NCBI RefSeq assembly: GCF_014466955.1
Contig: NZ_AP023396.1
Span: 2,976,001 to 3,040,000, forward strand
Length of the DNA: 64,000 bases
From: Nocardia wallacei
Lineage (GTDB): Bacteria; Actinomycetota; Actinomycetes; Mycobacteriales; Mycobacteriaceae
Direction: 5' to 3'
Shown one piece after another: positions 24,760 to 33,491 of this stretch. Numbering within the stretch: position 1 is the first letter of the stretch; each line of letters begins with the position of its first letter. A model generated the notes under the pieces. The model ran no database searches and was not told the DNA's origin. It was given only the letters and a program-made list of their open reading frames with translations. The translations under genes and the position numbers were made by a program.

Positions 24760-25343
24760 CGGGCTCGGAGCTCACGCTTGAACGGTACGACGCGAACGGT
24801 GCGCTGGGCTTGGCCGATGAGTTGAAGGCTGTGTATCTGGCGTCGCACTTGGAGCAACAAGGGGATCCGTGGTACTCCCCGGACAGGTTCTGGGATCGTC
24901 TCGAGCAGTTGTATGCGCCGATTCCGGAGTTCGAGTTGGTGGGGGGCTGGGTCGACCACAGGCTGGTCGGGTATGCGTTCGGCACGCCGTACGGGCGGCC
25001 GAAGGGGGTGTGGGAGAAGGCAGTACGTGTCTTTCCCACGTTCGGTCCGGTGACCATGGATGATCCGGTCTACATCTTCCGGGAGTTCGCCGTGCACCCT
25101 GCGGCGCAGGGGAAGGGTTATGCCCGGAGTATTCATGACGCGCTGCTGTCGGAACGCCCGGAACCGCTGGCTTACTTGCTCGTTCGCGTGGGCAACCCGG
25201 CGCGCAAGGCGTACGAGTCGTGGGGCTGGCGGGTCATCGGGCAGACGCGGCCGTTCGCCGATTCGCCGGCTATGGACGAGATGGCGAGAGTTCTGTCCGC
25301 TCAGGCTGTATGGGGGCGCGACGGAGGGTCTGATGGTGTGTAG
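24756..25343 (+). CDS. GNAT-family N-acetyltransferase
   Basis: The 195-residue acetyltransferase has the GNAT acetyl-CoA site: IFREFAVHPAAQGKGYARSI around residues 105-125, matching the R/Q-x-x-G-x-G/A loop, followed by LLVRVGNPARKAYESWGWRV (about 145-165). It transfers an acetyl group from acetyl-CoA to an amine; the substrate is unknown. ATG 24756 overlaps the XRE-TPR stop, so the regulator and enzyme are one transcriptional unit. Confidence 0.86.
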   Translation: MTGSELTLERYDANGALGLADELKAVYLASHLEQQGDPWYSPDRFWDRLEQLYAPIPEFELVGGWVDHRLVGYAFGTPYGRPKGVWEKAVRVFPTFGPVTMDDPVYIFREFAVHPAAQGKGYARSIHDALLSERPEPLAYLLVRVGNPARKAYESWGWRVIGQTRPFADSPAMDEMARVLSAQAVWGRDGGSDGV

Positions 25344-25467
25344 CCGTCCGTGCAGGTCGCGTTTCTCGACGAGGTTCGACGTCGTCACGGAGCATCGACA
25401 GCTGCGCGCATCGAGAGTTGGGAACGACTGTGTCGGAGGGAGCGGCTTCGTCGGCGGGAGCGAGTTC

Positions 25468-27933
25468 CTATTCCGACTTCACGGGCGTGCGGGCGACGGC
25501 GGGAGTACCGCCGATGATGCCCTCGTTCTCCAGTGCCGAGATTTCCGCTTCGGAAAGCCCGATCCCCGTGAGCAATTCGGTGTTGTGCTGGCCGAGCAGC
25601 GGGGCGGGCGAGCGGTGGAACCGGTGGGGGCCCGCGGAGAAGCGGGCGGGAACGGTGCTGTGCCGGGCCGTTTCGGCGACGGGGTGGGGGACGGGTTCGA
25701 AGAAGCCGCGGTGGCGTAGTTGGGGTAGCTCGGCCTGGCGGTGGGGCTGGATGACCTTGGCGACGGGAACGCCTGCGGCCCATAGGGTTCGGACGATCTC
25801 GTCGCTGTCGCGGGCGGCGCACCACGCGGAGAGATGCTCGTCGATCGACGAGTGGTGGCGGCGTCGCCCACCGGCCGAGGACAGCTCGGGCGTCAGCGCC
25901 CAGAAGGGATCACCGAGCGCCGCACGCAGCGCCCGCCACTGCGCGTCCGTCGCCACGGCGATCGCGACCCAGCAGTCCTCCCTGCCGAACTCGTCCACCC
26001 CGGCGGCCCGGTACAGATTCTGCGGCGCGGCCTGCGGCCCGCGATTGCCGTCTCGCTCCAGCAGCGCACCGTAAGCGGAATACTCGATCACCTGTTCCGC
26101 CGCGACGTTGAGAGCGGCGTCCACCATGGCGGCCTCCACCAGCGCCCCACGCCCGGTCTTCCGCCGCTGCTCCAAGGCCAGCAGCAGCGCGTTCAACGCA
26201 TGCACCCCGGCATTCGGATCACCGATCGAATAGGGCTCCACGGGGTTCCGGTCGCGATGCCCGGTGAGCCAGGTCAGTCCGGAAGTGTCCTCGATGATGT
26301 ACGCGAACGCCGGATTGTCCCGCCAGGGCCCGTCCAGACCGAAGCCGGGCATCCGGACCATGATGGTGTCGGGCCGCGACTCGCGCAGCGCCGGATAGTC
26401 CAGTCCGATCTGTTCCAGCACCCGCGGCGTGTAGTTCTCGACGACGACGTCGCAACTCGCCGCCAGCCGCTGCAGCAGTGCGCGCCCGCGCTCGGAACGG
26501 AAGTCGACCGTCAGCCCCTTCTTGTTGGTGTTGAGCCCGGAGAAGATCGGCGACTTCTCCCACCACTGCTCCTCCGACGCGGCCACACCGGCGATCAGCC
26601 GGGTGCCGTCCGGCCGCCCGGCCGACTCGACATGGACGACCTCCGCGCCCAGCATGGCGAGGAAGTGCGTGCACGACGGCCCGGCCCAGTACGTGGTCAG
26701 ATCCAGCACGCGAAGTTCCCGGAACGGCAAGGGATCCGGGCGCACCCGCGCGGCAGCGGGCCGGTGCACGGGACGGGCGGCGCGATACCGCTCGGTGTGC
26801 TCACCGAGCCGGGGCGCGGCCGCCGGACCGCAGAGCAGATCGGGCCGGGTGCGATAGGGCGGACCGGGCTGGAGGAAACCGTCGCGCGGATTGACTGTGA
26901 AGGCGCGTCGCGCCACGTGATGATCCATGGTGGTGGCGTTGGCGCCGTGCACGACCGGCCCGTTCGGAATCCGGAAGGCGGTGGCGAGATCGCGGATCAC
27001 CTCGGCGGGCTGCTCGGCCAGCCAGGCGAAGATGTCGGGCGCGTGCTTGGTGGCGCGTTCGGTGATCGACAGATCGGTGTCCTCGTCGATCCACTCCGCG
27101 TGCCCCACCATCGCGCACAGGTCGAACCACTGCTGCGCCGTTCCGCAGCCCAGCGCCACCAGCCCGTCGGCCGCCGCCGCGACGCCGGGCACGCTCAGCC
27201 GACGCTCGGTGCGGAACGGCCGCCCCAGCGCCTCGAAGAACGAGACCGGGAAGTAGGTGAGACCGAGGATCTGCGTCTCCAGCATGGACAGGTCGACGAG
27301 CTCCCCCGCGCCGGACCCGAGGGTGCGCAGCCGGGAGGTCATGGTCGCCGCCGAGGCGTACGCACCGGCGAACCATTCGCCGACCCGGCCGCCCACCTGC
27401 ACCGGGGCCTGCTCCGGTGCGCCGCGCCCGAGCCCGACGATACCGCCGGACCACGCCTGGAGCGTGAATTCCGTTGCGGCACGGCCACTCCAGGGCCCGT
27501 CCAGCCCGAACGGGGTGACGGCGGTGACCACCAGGTGCCGGTGCGCCCGGCGCACGGCCGCGGGAGCGAACCGGGGATGCTCGGCCAGCCGCGACCCCGG
27601 CGACCAGATCACGACGTCGGCCGCCGCCAGCACCGCGTCGACCAGATCCAGGTCGGCGGGGACGTTCGGATCGGCGACCACACCGGCCTTTCCGCCGGCC
27701 AGGAATCCGAACAGCGCACCGTCACGATCGTCGGCGATCTCGGCGCCCGAAGCCGACCACCGCCGCAGCGAATCGCCCTCGGGCGGTTCGAGCTTCACCA
27801 CCTCGGCCCCGCCGTCGCGCAGCAGCTTGGTGCAATACCCGCCCGCGATTCCCGTCGACAGATCGGCCACCACGCACCCGCGCAACGGCGGTTCGACGGG
27901 CTGCTCGGCGCGTGCGGAATTCCTCGATGCCAT
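25468..27933 (-). CDS. Double-domain CaiB/BaiF-type CoA-transferase-like protein
   Basis: This 821-residue protein has two tandem type III CoA-transferase domains (about 17-385 and 405-800). Each begins with the family signature: GCVVADLSTGIAGGYCTKLLRDGGAEVVKLE and LRVLDLTTYWAGPSCTHFLAMLGAEVVHVE. The catalytic Asp of the family (P-x-F-D-x-x-x-Q) is Glu in domain 1 (ATEFTLQAWSGG) and Ala in domain 2 (AFAYIIEDTSGL), so transferase chemistry is doubtful or different. The ATG at 27933 has GGGAG upstream; a GTG at 27957 is an alternative. It follows the enoyl-CoA hydratase by 39 bp, in one operon. Confidence 0.85.
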   Translation of the reverse strand: MASRNSARAEQPVEPPLRGCVVADLSTGIAGGYCTKLLRDGGAEVVKLEPPEGDSLRRWSASGAEIADDRDGALFGFLAGGKAGVVADPNVPADLDLVDAVLAAADVVIWSPGSRLAEHPRFAPAAVRRAHRHLVVTAVTPFGLDGPWSGRAATEFTLQAWSGGIVGLGRGAPEQAPVQVGGRVGEWFAGAYASAATMTSRLRTLGSGAGELVDLSMLETQILGLTYFPVSFFEALGRPFRTERRLSVPGVAAAADGLVALGCGTAQQWFDLCAMVGHAEWIDEDTDLSITERATKHAPDIFAWLAEQPAEVIRDLATAFRIPNGPVVHGANATTMDHHVARRAFTVNPRDGFLQPGPPYRTRPDLLCGPAAAPRLGEHTERYRAARPVHRPAAARVRPDPLPFRELRVLDLTTYWAGPSCTHFLAMLGAEVVHVESAGRPDGTRLIAGVAASEEQWWEKSPIFSGLNTNKKGLTVDFRSERGRALLQRLAASCDVVVENYTPRVLEQIGLDYPALRESRPDTIMVRMPGFGLDGPWRDNPAFAYIIEDTSGLTWLTGHRDRNPVEPYSIGDPNAGVHALNALLLALEQRRKTGRGALVEAAMVDAALNVAAEQVIEYSAYGALLERDGNRGPQAAPQNLYRAAGVDEFGREDCWVAIAVATDAQWRALRAALGDPFWALTPELSSAGGRRRHHSSIDEHLSAWCAARDSDEIVRTLWAAGVPVAKVIQPHRQAELPQLRHRGFFEPVPHPVAETARHSTVPARFSAGPHRFHRSPAPLLGQHNTELLTGIGLSEAEISALENEGIIGGTPAVARTPVKSE

Positions 27934-27972
27934 GTCTCCCACCGACTTTCTGCTCACCGATCCTCGAGCCGC

Positions 27973-28956
27973 TCACTCCGGCTGCTCGCGGCCCGACTTG
28001 CTCAGCCGGAACTCCGGCGGGAATTGCGCGTCGTTGTCCTTCACCGAGTTGTTCAGCCCGCCCTCGAAGGCGTTGCCCAGCATGAGATCACCGTCGTCGT
28101 CGGCGTGGATGTGGCCGCCCATCGACTCGAAGAAGCCGCTGAGCAGGCTGCCCATGTACTCGCCCTGATGCTGCTTCATCACCTCGAAGAAGACCTTCTG
28201 CATGAAAACCGTATCCGTGGGCCGGTTCCGGGCACAGGCCAGCGCGTACTTCGCGGTCTCGGCCTCCAGATCCGCACGGGCGACAACCTTGTTGAGGAAG
28301 TTGCAGTCGTACATCTCCTGCGCGCTGAACGCCCGCCCGGTGAAGACCATCTCCTGAAACCGCCGCAACCCCATGGTCTGCGCCCACGTCCACATCCGCG
28401 GACCCCAGCCGTAGTACCGGAAGGACGGGTGGCCGAACAGCGCGTCGTCGGAGGAGATCACCAGGTCCGCGTCCGCGGCCTGGTAGAAGTGCCAGCCGTA
28501 GCAGTAGCCCTTCACCTCGACGATGCTGATCTTCTTGAACTCCTGCAGGCTGCGGCACCCGGCCTGAGCGTTGGCGTACCACTGGCTGATGGTGGCTCCG
28601 TGCCGGAAGGACTCCTTCGGCGGATACCGCACCTCGTCGGGGCCGATCTTGTACTCGGCCAGCCGGGGCCCCTGCGCGGGCGAGTTCTGTACCTCCATGA
28701 ACTCGGGCAGGTCCGCGCCACTGCCGAGGTCATCGCCCGCGCCGCGCACGACCAGCACCTTCACGTCGTCGTCCACGCTCGCGCGGTGCAGCAGGTCGGC
28801 GTAGCGCAGCCGGGCGGCGATGGTGGGCGCGTTGAGCTGGTCGGGCCGATCGAAGGTGATGGTCGCGATGCGGGTCGTCGGATCCTTGTCGTAGCGGATG
28901 ATCTTCTCGGCCTCGGAACGGTCGGAATGCGCCGCGGACTGGTCGGAACCGGGCAT
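27973..28956 (-). CDS. Enoyl-CoA hydratase/isomerase-family protein
   Basis: This 327-residue crotonase-fold protein has ATITFDRPDQLNA near residue 32, the first oxyanion loop LGSGADL near 77 and the second around KGYCYGWHFYQAADADLVI near 150 (the usual G-G-G is G-W-H here). The usual catalytic Glu pair is not evident, so it may hydrolyse or isomerise instead of hydrating. It is longer than typical by about 60 residues at the C-terminus. The ATG at 28956 is behind AAAGGAG. It is co-oriented with the double CaiB-like gene. Confidence 0.85.
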   Translation of the reverse strand: MPGSDQSAAHSDRSEAEKIIRYDKDPTTRIATITFDRPDQLNAPTIAARLRYADLLHRASVDDDVKVLVVRGAGDDLGSGADLPEFMEVQNSPAQGPRLAEYKIGPDEVRYPPKESFRHGATISQWYANAQAGCRSLQEFKKISIVEVKGYCYGWHFYQAADADLVISSDDALFGHPSFRYYGWGPRMWTWAQTMGLRRFQEMVFTGRAFSAQEMYDCNFLNKVVARADLEAETAKYALACARNRPTDTVFMQKVFFEVMKQHQGEYMGSLLSGFFESMGGHIHADDDGDLMLGNAFEGGLNNSVKDNDAQFPPEFRLSKSGREQPE

Positions 28957-28991
28957 GGTGGAGGCTCCTTTGCCGGAGAGAGGGGTTTGGT

Positions 28992-29020
28992 CGCTCCCGT
29001 CCCGGGCGGGGACGGGAGCG
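28992..29020 (-). terminator. Strong hairpin between M24 and hydratase genes
   Basis: CGCTCCCGTCCC (28992-29003) and GGGACGGGAGCG (29009-29020) are perfect 12-bp arms with a 5-bp loop. It lies 6 bp beyond the stop of the M24-like gene on the - strand and just before the hydratase gene. There is no T-tract, as is common in actinobacteria. It likely ends or attenuates the amidohydrolase-M24 operon. Confidence 0.65.
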
Positions 29021-29025
29021 GGGGA

Positions 29026-30144
29026 TCAGGGCTCCCAGTGCGGTGCCGTGGTCAGTACCTCGCAGCCGTCGTCGGTGATCAGCACCGCGTCACGGCCGAA
29101 CACCGCGCCGACGCCGGACTGCCATACATACCCGGTGACCGACAGCACCATGCCCGGCTCCAGCCGCTCGGCCGCCGCGGTGGCCCGTAACCGCGGCGAC
29201 ACCACCGGCGGGTCGAAACCCATCCCCAGGCCCCGCGCGACCGGCATCGGCGGCAGCGGTTCGCCCGCGGACTCGTAGGCGGTGAGCAGGTCGGCGGCCG
29301 CCGCGCCGGGACGGCAGGCGTCGATCAGCCTGTCCCACAAAGCGTCTCGGCGCCGATACAGCTTCGCGGCCTCGTCGGTGGGGTCGACCGGGTACGTCCG
29401 CCCGACCTCACCGATGTACCCGTCACCGAGGACACCGGCGTTGACCGCCACCAGATCGCCCGGCCGCACCAGCCGGTCGGACGCGGCCCGCCGCCACGGA
29501 TGCTCCGTGGACGTCACCCAGACCGAATCCTGCGAAGCCGGGGTACTGACGCCGCCGGCGGTCATCGCTTCCAGCAGTACGCCGATCAGCCCCGGCTCAC
29601 TGCTGCCGGGCGCCAGCGCGGCGACCGTGGTCGCCAGGCCCGCCTCGGCCACCCGCAGCGTATTCCGCAGCACCGCGATCTCTTCGGCGGTCTTGACGCG
29701 CCGCGCGGTGCGCATGGCCTGTTCGCCGTCGACGAGTTCGGCGTGGGGGAACGCCAGCGGCAGCAGCTTCGCGAAGCCGGGCGAAAGCGCGTCCGTGCCC
29801 ACTCGTTTCGCGGTGGCCGCGCCCTCGATGTCGCGCAGGACCGCGATGGTGGTCATCGGATTCCAGGCGAGGCCGTAGAGGTGCTCGTGCGGGATATCGT
29901 CGGGAATGCCCTCGTCCCAGGTGCTCAGCAGGTGTACCGCGCCCGTTTCCCGCACCACCGTCGCCACCGGGCCGAACGGGCGGGTCCCGGCGACCCACAG
30001 CTGGGGCGCTCCCGCGAGGTAGCGAGCGTTGGCCTGTCGGCCGAGGACGAGAATATCCAGGTCATGGGCTTTCATCTGTGCCAATGCGCGATCGCGCCGC
30101 CCATGCCGCAGGGCGCGATCGTCGGGCAGCACCTCAATTGCCAT
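29026..30144 (-). CDS. M24 peptidase-fold protein lacking metal ligands
   Basis: This is a 372-residue protein with the two-domain creatinase/aminopeptidase-P layout: N-terminal LDILVLGRQANARYLAGA and C-terminal pita-bread fold from about residue 150. All five metal-ligand positions are changed compared with its neighbour: Asp to Asn (LVAVNAG), Asp to Glu (GEVGRT), His to Leu (RGLGMGF), Glu to Thr (LSVTGY) and Glu to Arg (GRDAVLIT). It is therefore probably not a metallohydrolase and may be a binding or partner subunit of the intact M24 protein at 30134, whose stop overlaps its start by 11 bp. Confidence 0.82.
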   Translation of the reverse strand: MAIEVLPDDRALRHGRRDRALAQMKAHDLDILVLGRQANARYLAGAPQLWVAGTRPFGPVATVVRETGAVHLLSTWDEGIPDDIPHEHLYGLAWNPMTTIAVLRDIEGAATAKRVGTDALSPGFAKLLPLAFPHAELVDGEQAMRTARRVKTAEEIAVLRNTLRVAEAGLATTVAALAPGSSEPGLIGVLLEAMTAGGVSTPASQDSVWVTSTEHPWRRAASDRLVRPGDLVAVNAGVLGDGYIGEVGRTYPVDPTDEAAKLYRRRDALWDRLIDACRPGAAAADLLTAYESAGEPLPPMPVARGLGMGFDPPVVSPRLRATAAAERLEPGMVLSVTGYVWQSGVGAVFGRDAVLITDDGCEVLTTAPHWEP

Positions 30145-31366
30145 AGGGCGCGTAGGGGTAGTCGGTGAGGGCGATCGAGCCCTCCTCGGTGATCACGATG
30201 ATTTCCTCGCTTCGGTAGCCGCCGGTGCCGTCCTCCCAGACCACCGGCTCCAGTACCAGCACCATGTTCGGCTCGAACACGAAGTTCTCGTCGAACTCCG
30301 GCCCGAGATCGGTGCCGATCATGGGCGTTTCGGCCGCGCTGACCCCGATCCCGTGGCCCAGGTAGAAATGCGGCAGCCACGGTTTCACGCCGTCGTTGGC
30401 GGCCGTCGCGGCCCGCGCCAGATCGGCCGCGGTCGCCCCGGCGCGGGCGACATCCAGTACGGCGGTGAGGATGTCGTGCCAGCGCTCGAATTGCTTGCGC
30501 TGCCGCGCATTCGGCTCCTGCCCGACCACCCAGGTGCGGCCGAAGTCGGAGCAGTAGCCGCCGTAGGTGATGCTGACGTCGGTCCACAGCACATCCCCGG
30601 CCCGCAGTTCGCGCTCGGTGGTGAGCAGCGGCAGGGCCAGGTCGCCGTGAGTGGTCCAGACGCCCTCCGCCTTGGTGTCGGGCATGACCTGCCAGATCGC
30701 CTCCAGCATGGTGGCGGTGGCGCCCAGTTCGAAGGCCTGGCGGATGAAGCGGGCCGACAGGTCGATCTGCCGTCGTCCGGGCGCCAGCGCCGCCTGCACG
30801 TCCACCATCGCCCGATCGGTGATGCGGGCGGCCGTGCGGATGCAGGCGATCTCGTCGGGAGTCTTGATCAGCTTGGCCGGGCCGACCACCAGCGCGGCGT
30901 CCGACGGCGGCCCGCCCGGGAACAGCCCCGCCTCGGCCCGGCGCATGGCGCCCGTGCACTCGTCCACCGCGACGGTCGATCCCGACGGGATCAGGTCGGC
31001 GAGCAGCCTCGCGAATTCCGTGACGCCCTCGTCGAATTCGAGATAGACCGGCCCGTGCAGATGGTCGGCGGGCAGGTCGGTCTCCTCGGCGGTGCCCTCC
31101 CTGAATGGCAGGAACAGGTGCGGCCACGGGTCACCCGCGACCACGACCGCGACCGGGCGCTCGACGTGCGACAGCCCGGCGTCGCCGAGCGGCCAGTTCG
31201 TCCCGGTGGCATACACGACATTGCTGTTGTTCAGCAGCACGAGCGCGTCGACGCCCTGCCGGGCCATGACCGACCGCAGCCGCGCCCCGGTCTCGCGCCG
31301 CAGGCGCGCCCGATCGGGTACCTCGGGTATCACGAGGGCCGGTGCGCCGGTGGTGGATGACGTCAT
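30134..31366 (-). CDS. M24-family (creatinase/Xaa-Pro-type) metallohydrolase
   Basis: This 410-residue M24 protein keeps its metal ligands: Asp in VLWTDVS, Asp in CSDFGRT, His in GHGIGV, Glu in LVLEPVV and Glu in RSEEIIVIT. The N-terminal half has the creatinase-type domain (VDALVLLNNSNVVYATGTNW). Relatives cleave Xaa-Pro bonds or C-N bonds such as creatine. Here, with an amidohydrolase upstream and CoA-pathway genes around, a small-molecule C-N hydrolase is likelier than a peptidase. ATG 31366 overlaps the upstream stop (ATGA). Confidence 0.88.
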   Translation of the reverse strand: MTSSTTGAPALVIPEVPDRARLRRETGARLRSVMARQGVDALVLLNNSNVVYATGTNWPLGDAGLSHVERPVAVVVAGDPWPHLFLPFREGTAEETDLPADHLHGPVYLEFDEGVTEFARLLADLIPSGSTVAVDECTGAMRRAEAGLFPGGPPSDAALVVGPAKLIKTPDEIACIRTAARITDRAMVDVQAALAPGRRQIDLSARFIRQAFELGATATMLEAIWQVMPDTKAEGVWTTHGDLALPLLTTERELRAGDVLWTDVSITYGGYCSDFGRTWVVGQEPNARQRKQFERWHDILTAVLDVARAGATAADLARAATAANDGVKPWLPHFYLGHGIGVSAAETPMIGTDLGPEFDENFVFEPNMVLVLEPVVWEDGTGGYRSEEIIVITEEGSIALTDYPYAPYGN

Positions 31367-32538
31367 GGCTGCAGGCCCAGGAAATCGGTGACATTGCCGC
31401 TGACGATCTTGGCCGCGTCCTCGGGACCGACCGCCGCCACCACACTCGCGAGGGACTTCTCCGAATAGCCCCAGGTACTTTCGTTGTGCGGGTAGTCCGA
31501 CGACCACATGACGCGGTCGCGGCCGATGTGGTCGATGAGCGACAGGCCCAGCGGATCCACCATGAACGAGGCGCGCATGTGGTTGTCCCAGTAGTACCGC
31601 ACCTCGTGCTCGATCGGCCGGTTGTACATGTGCTGGTACGACGCGTTCATGTGCTCGGCGTCCTGGATCGCCGAGGGCACCCAGTTGATGCCGCCCTCGA
31701 ACCAGCCGATGCTCAGGCCCGGATGCCGGTCGATGATGCCACTGAACACGTACTTGGAGAACAACTCCCGGAACGGCGCGACATTGTGCATCATGCCGAC
31801 CACCACGCTGTTGACCTCGCACGGCGCCGAGAGCGGCGACTCGCCGATGTGGTGGGAAACCGGCACCCCCGACTCCTCGATGGCGTCCCACACCGGGATC
31901 ATCGCGGTGCTGCCGTAGTCGATGACATTGCCGTCGTCGTCCTTGCCCGCCGACAGTGGCAACAGGAATGTCTTGAGCCCCAGCGACTTCAGCTCGTCGA
32001 GGGTGCGGCGGGTGCCCGCCGGGTCCCACCAGTTGATCAGGCCGACACCGTAGAAGGAGCCGCCGGAGCGTTCCTGCAGACCGGCGATGTACTCGTTGTA
32101 GACCCGGAACGCCAGCTCCCGGACCTCCTTGTCCGGGTAGAACAGCAACGCCAGCAACGCGTTCGGGAACGCCAGCTCCTTGGCGATGCCGTCGGCGCGC
32201 AGATCCGCGGCCCGCGCGTCGAAATTGGCGCTGCCGGAACCGTCGAGCGGGTCGTACTGCATCAGCACGCTGCTGAAATCGCCGGGCAGGAACGACTTTC
32301 CCTTCCGGCCGATCTGATAGGCGCCGTCCTCGTACCAGATGCGCGGGGCCCGGTCCTTCATGTGCTCCGGGAACCGCTCGTAGAAGATGTCGTCGGCCAG
32401 CGAGATGTGATTGTCGGCCGAGAACACCTCGGTGCCGGCGGGCAGTCCGATCGAGCCCTCGGCGTGACCGCGGCGGTCCTTGGGCGGTCCGAAACCGCCG
32501 GGCGGGTACAACGAAGCACTGCTGGTCGAAACCGACAT
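31363..32538 (-). CDS. Amidohydrolase-2-family protein
   Basis: This 391-residue TIM-barrel amidohydrolase has EVFSADNHISLADD near residue 35 (a variant of the DxHxH start), VSHHIGESP near 210 with metal-site His residues, GWFEGGINWVP and VMWSSDYPHNEST near 345 carrying the last Asp. The subgroup includes ACMSD-like decarboxylases and hydrolases. The ATG at 32538 has TGGAGGG upstream and was preferred to a longer frame. It heads a coupled - strand operon with the two M24 genes. Confidence 0.87.
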   Translation of the reverse strand: MSVSTSSASLYPPGGFGPPKDRRGHAEGSIGLPAGTEVFSADNHISLADDIFYERFPEHMKDRAPRIWYEDGAYQIGRKGKSFLPGDFSSVLMQYDPLDGSGSANFDARAADLRADGIAKELAFPNALLALLFYPDKEVRELAFRVYNEYIAGLQERSGGSFYGVGLINWWDPAGTRRTLDELKSLGLKTFLLPLSAGKDDDGNVIDYGSTAMIPVWDAIEESGVPVSHHIGESPLSAPCEVNSVVVGMMHNVAPFRELFSKYVFSGIIDRHPGLSIGWFEGGINWVPSAIQDAEHMNASYQHMYNRPIEHEVRYYWDNHMRASFMVDPLGLSLIDHIGRDRVMWSSDYPHNESTWGYSEKSLASVVAAVGPEDAAKIVSGNVTDFLGLQP

Positions 32539-32842
32539 CTTGACCCTCCAATGGAGCTGTTCGTATCGCGGAAGTTCCCGTGCCGTCAGCGTGGATCGCG
32601 AGTGGCGGACCGCGCCGCGTCGATCCCCGGGATGACTGCGGCTTCCGCATGGGAATGAAGTTATCACAATGGGAGAGTCTCGTATACATACGTTGGTCTG
32701 GGTGACGATCTTTGACCCACTTCATCTGCGAGAATGACGTTACCGTCAGCATTCGCTGCCATTGCCGTCGCTGCGGTTTCGAGGGCGTGGCCTCGATGGA
32801 TTGACGGAACGGGCATGAGACCCTTGTCACACCGGCAAAACC
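32539..32842. other. Divergent promoter region with short palindromes
   Basis: This gap separates the amidohydrolase operon (-) from the TetR gene (+). It holds a perfect CGTAT-AC-ATACG palindrome at 32681-32692 and a TGACG-TTAC-CGTCA palindrome at 32735-32748. Either could be a regulator site for the - strand operon. No gene is supported here. Confidence 0.45.
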
Positions 32843-32866
32843 AACCTACTGTGTGTTCACTAGGTT
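32843..32866. promoter_or_regulatory. Probable TetR operator
   Basis: AACCTACTG (32843-32851) and CACTAGGTT (32858-32866) are inverted arms with one mismatch pair and a 6-bp centre. The 24-bp site ends 19 bp upstream of the TetR start at 32886, as expected for autoregulation. It also shows that the upstream GTG at 32853 is not the start. Confidence 0.65.
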
Positions 32867-32885
32867 TTGGAGAAGAGAGCAACAC

Positions 32886-33491
32886 GTGACTACTCCTCGT
32901 CCCTACGCCTCCCTGCTCGCCAAAGGGGAAGACCGCCGCCAGCGCATCCTGCGGGTCGCCCAGCGGCTGCTCACCCAGAACGGCTGGCGTAGTACAACTT
33001 TGGCTCAGATCGCCCGCGAAGCGGGGGTGAGCCCGGCCGGGCTGCTGCATCATTTCCAATCCAAGGACCAGTTGCTGCACGCGGTGCTGGACGCGCGCGA
33101 CGCCGCCGACCTCGCGGACGCGGACCTGAGCGGAGATCTGATCGTGGAGATCCGCAAGGTCGCCGAACGGATCGAAAGCTCCCCGGAGCTGGTGGGCACC
33201 TTCGTGGTCATGCTGGTGGAGAACCTGATGCCCGAGGCTCCGCTGCACGACCGCCTGCTCGACAGGTGGAAGGTCGCCGTGGGCATCGTCGCCGGCATCA
33301 TCCGGCGCAACCAGGAGATCGGACGGTATCGGCCCGACCTCGACCCCGACATCCGGGCTATCGAAATCGTCGCTTTCATCAATGGAATGGAGATCTCATG
33401 GCTGCTCGATCACTCGATCCCGCTGACCGAGGTGTTCAACGAGTACACCCGGTCGCTGGCTCGCGACCTAAGCCCGGACGCGGCACGATGA
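32886..33491 (+). CDS. TetR-family transcriptional regulator
   Basis: This is a 201-residue regulator. Its N-terminal helix-turn-helix spans residues 12-60 (RRQRILRVAQRLLTQNGWRSTTLAQIAREAGVSPAGLLHHFQSKDQLL), one of the best-conserved TetR patterns in the window. GTG 32886 was chosen over GTG 32853, which falls inside the operator. It is probably autoregulated and may control the divergent amidohydrolase-M24 operon. Its stop overlaps the start of the next gene (ATGA), so the two are co-expressed. Confidence 0.88.
   Translation: MTTPRPYASLLAKGEDRRQRILRVAQRLLTQNGWRSTTLAQIAREAGVSPAGLLHHFQSKDQLLHAVLDARDAADLADADLSGDLIVEIRKVAERIESSPELVGTFVVMLVENLMPEAPLHDRLLDRWKVAVGIVAGIIRRNQEIGRYRPDLDPDIRAIEIVAFINGMEISWLLDHSIPLTEVFNEYTRSLARDLSPDAAR

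Noticed and set aside
25834..29190. A 1118-codon open frame on the + strand
   Set aside because: It runs across two clearly coded - strand genes (double CaiB and hydratase) and has no domain; a shadow frame.
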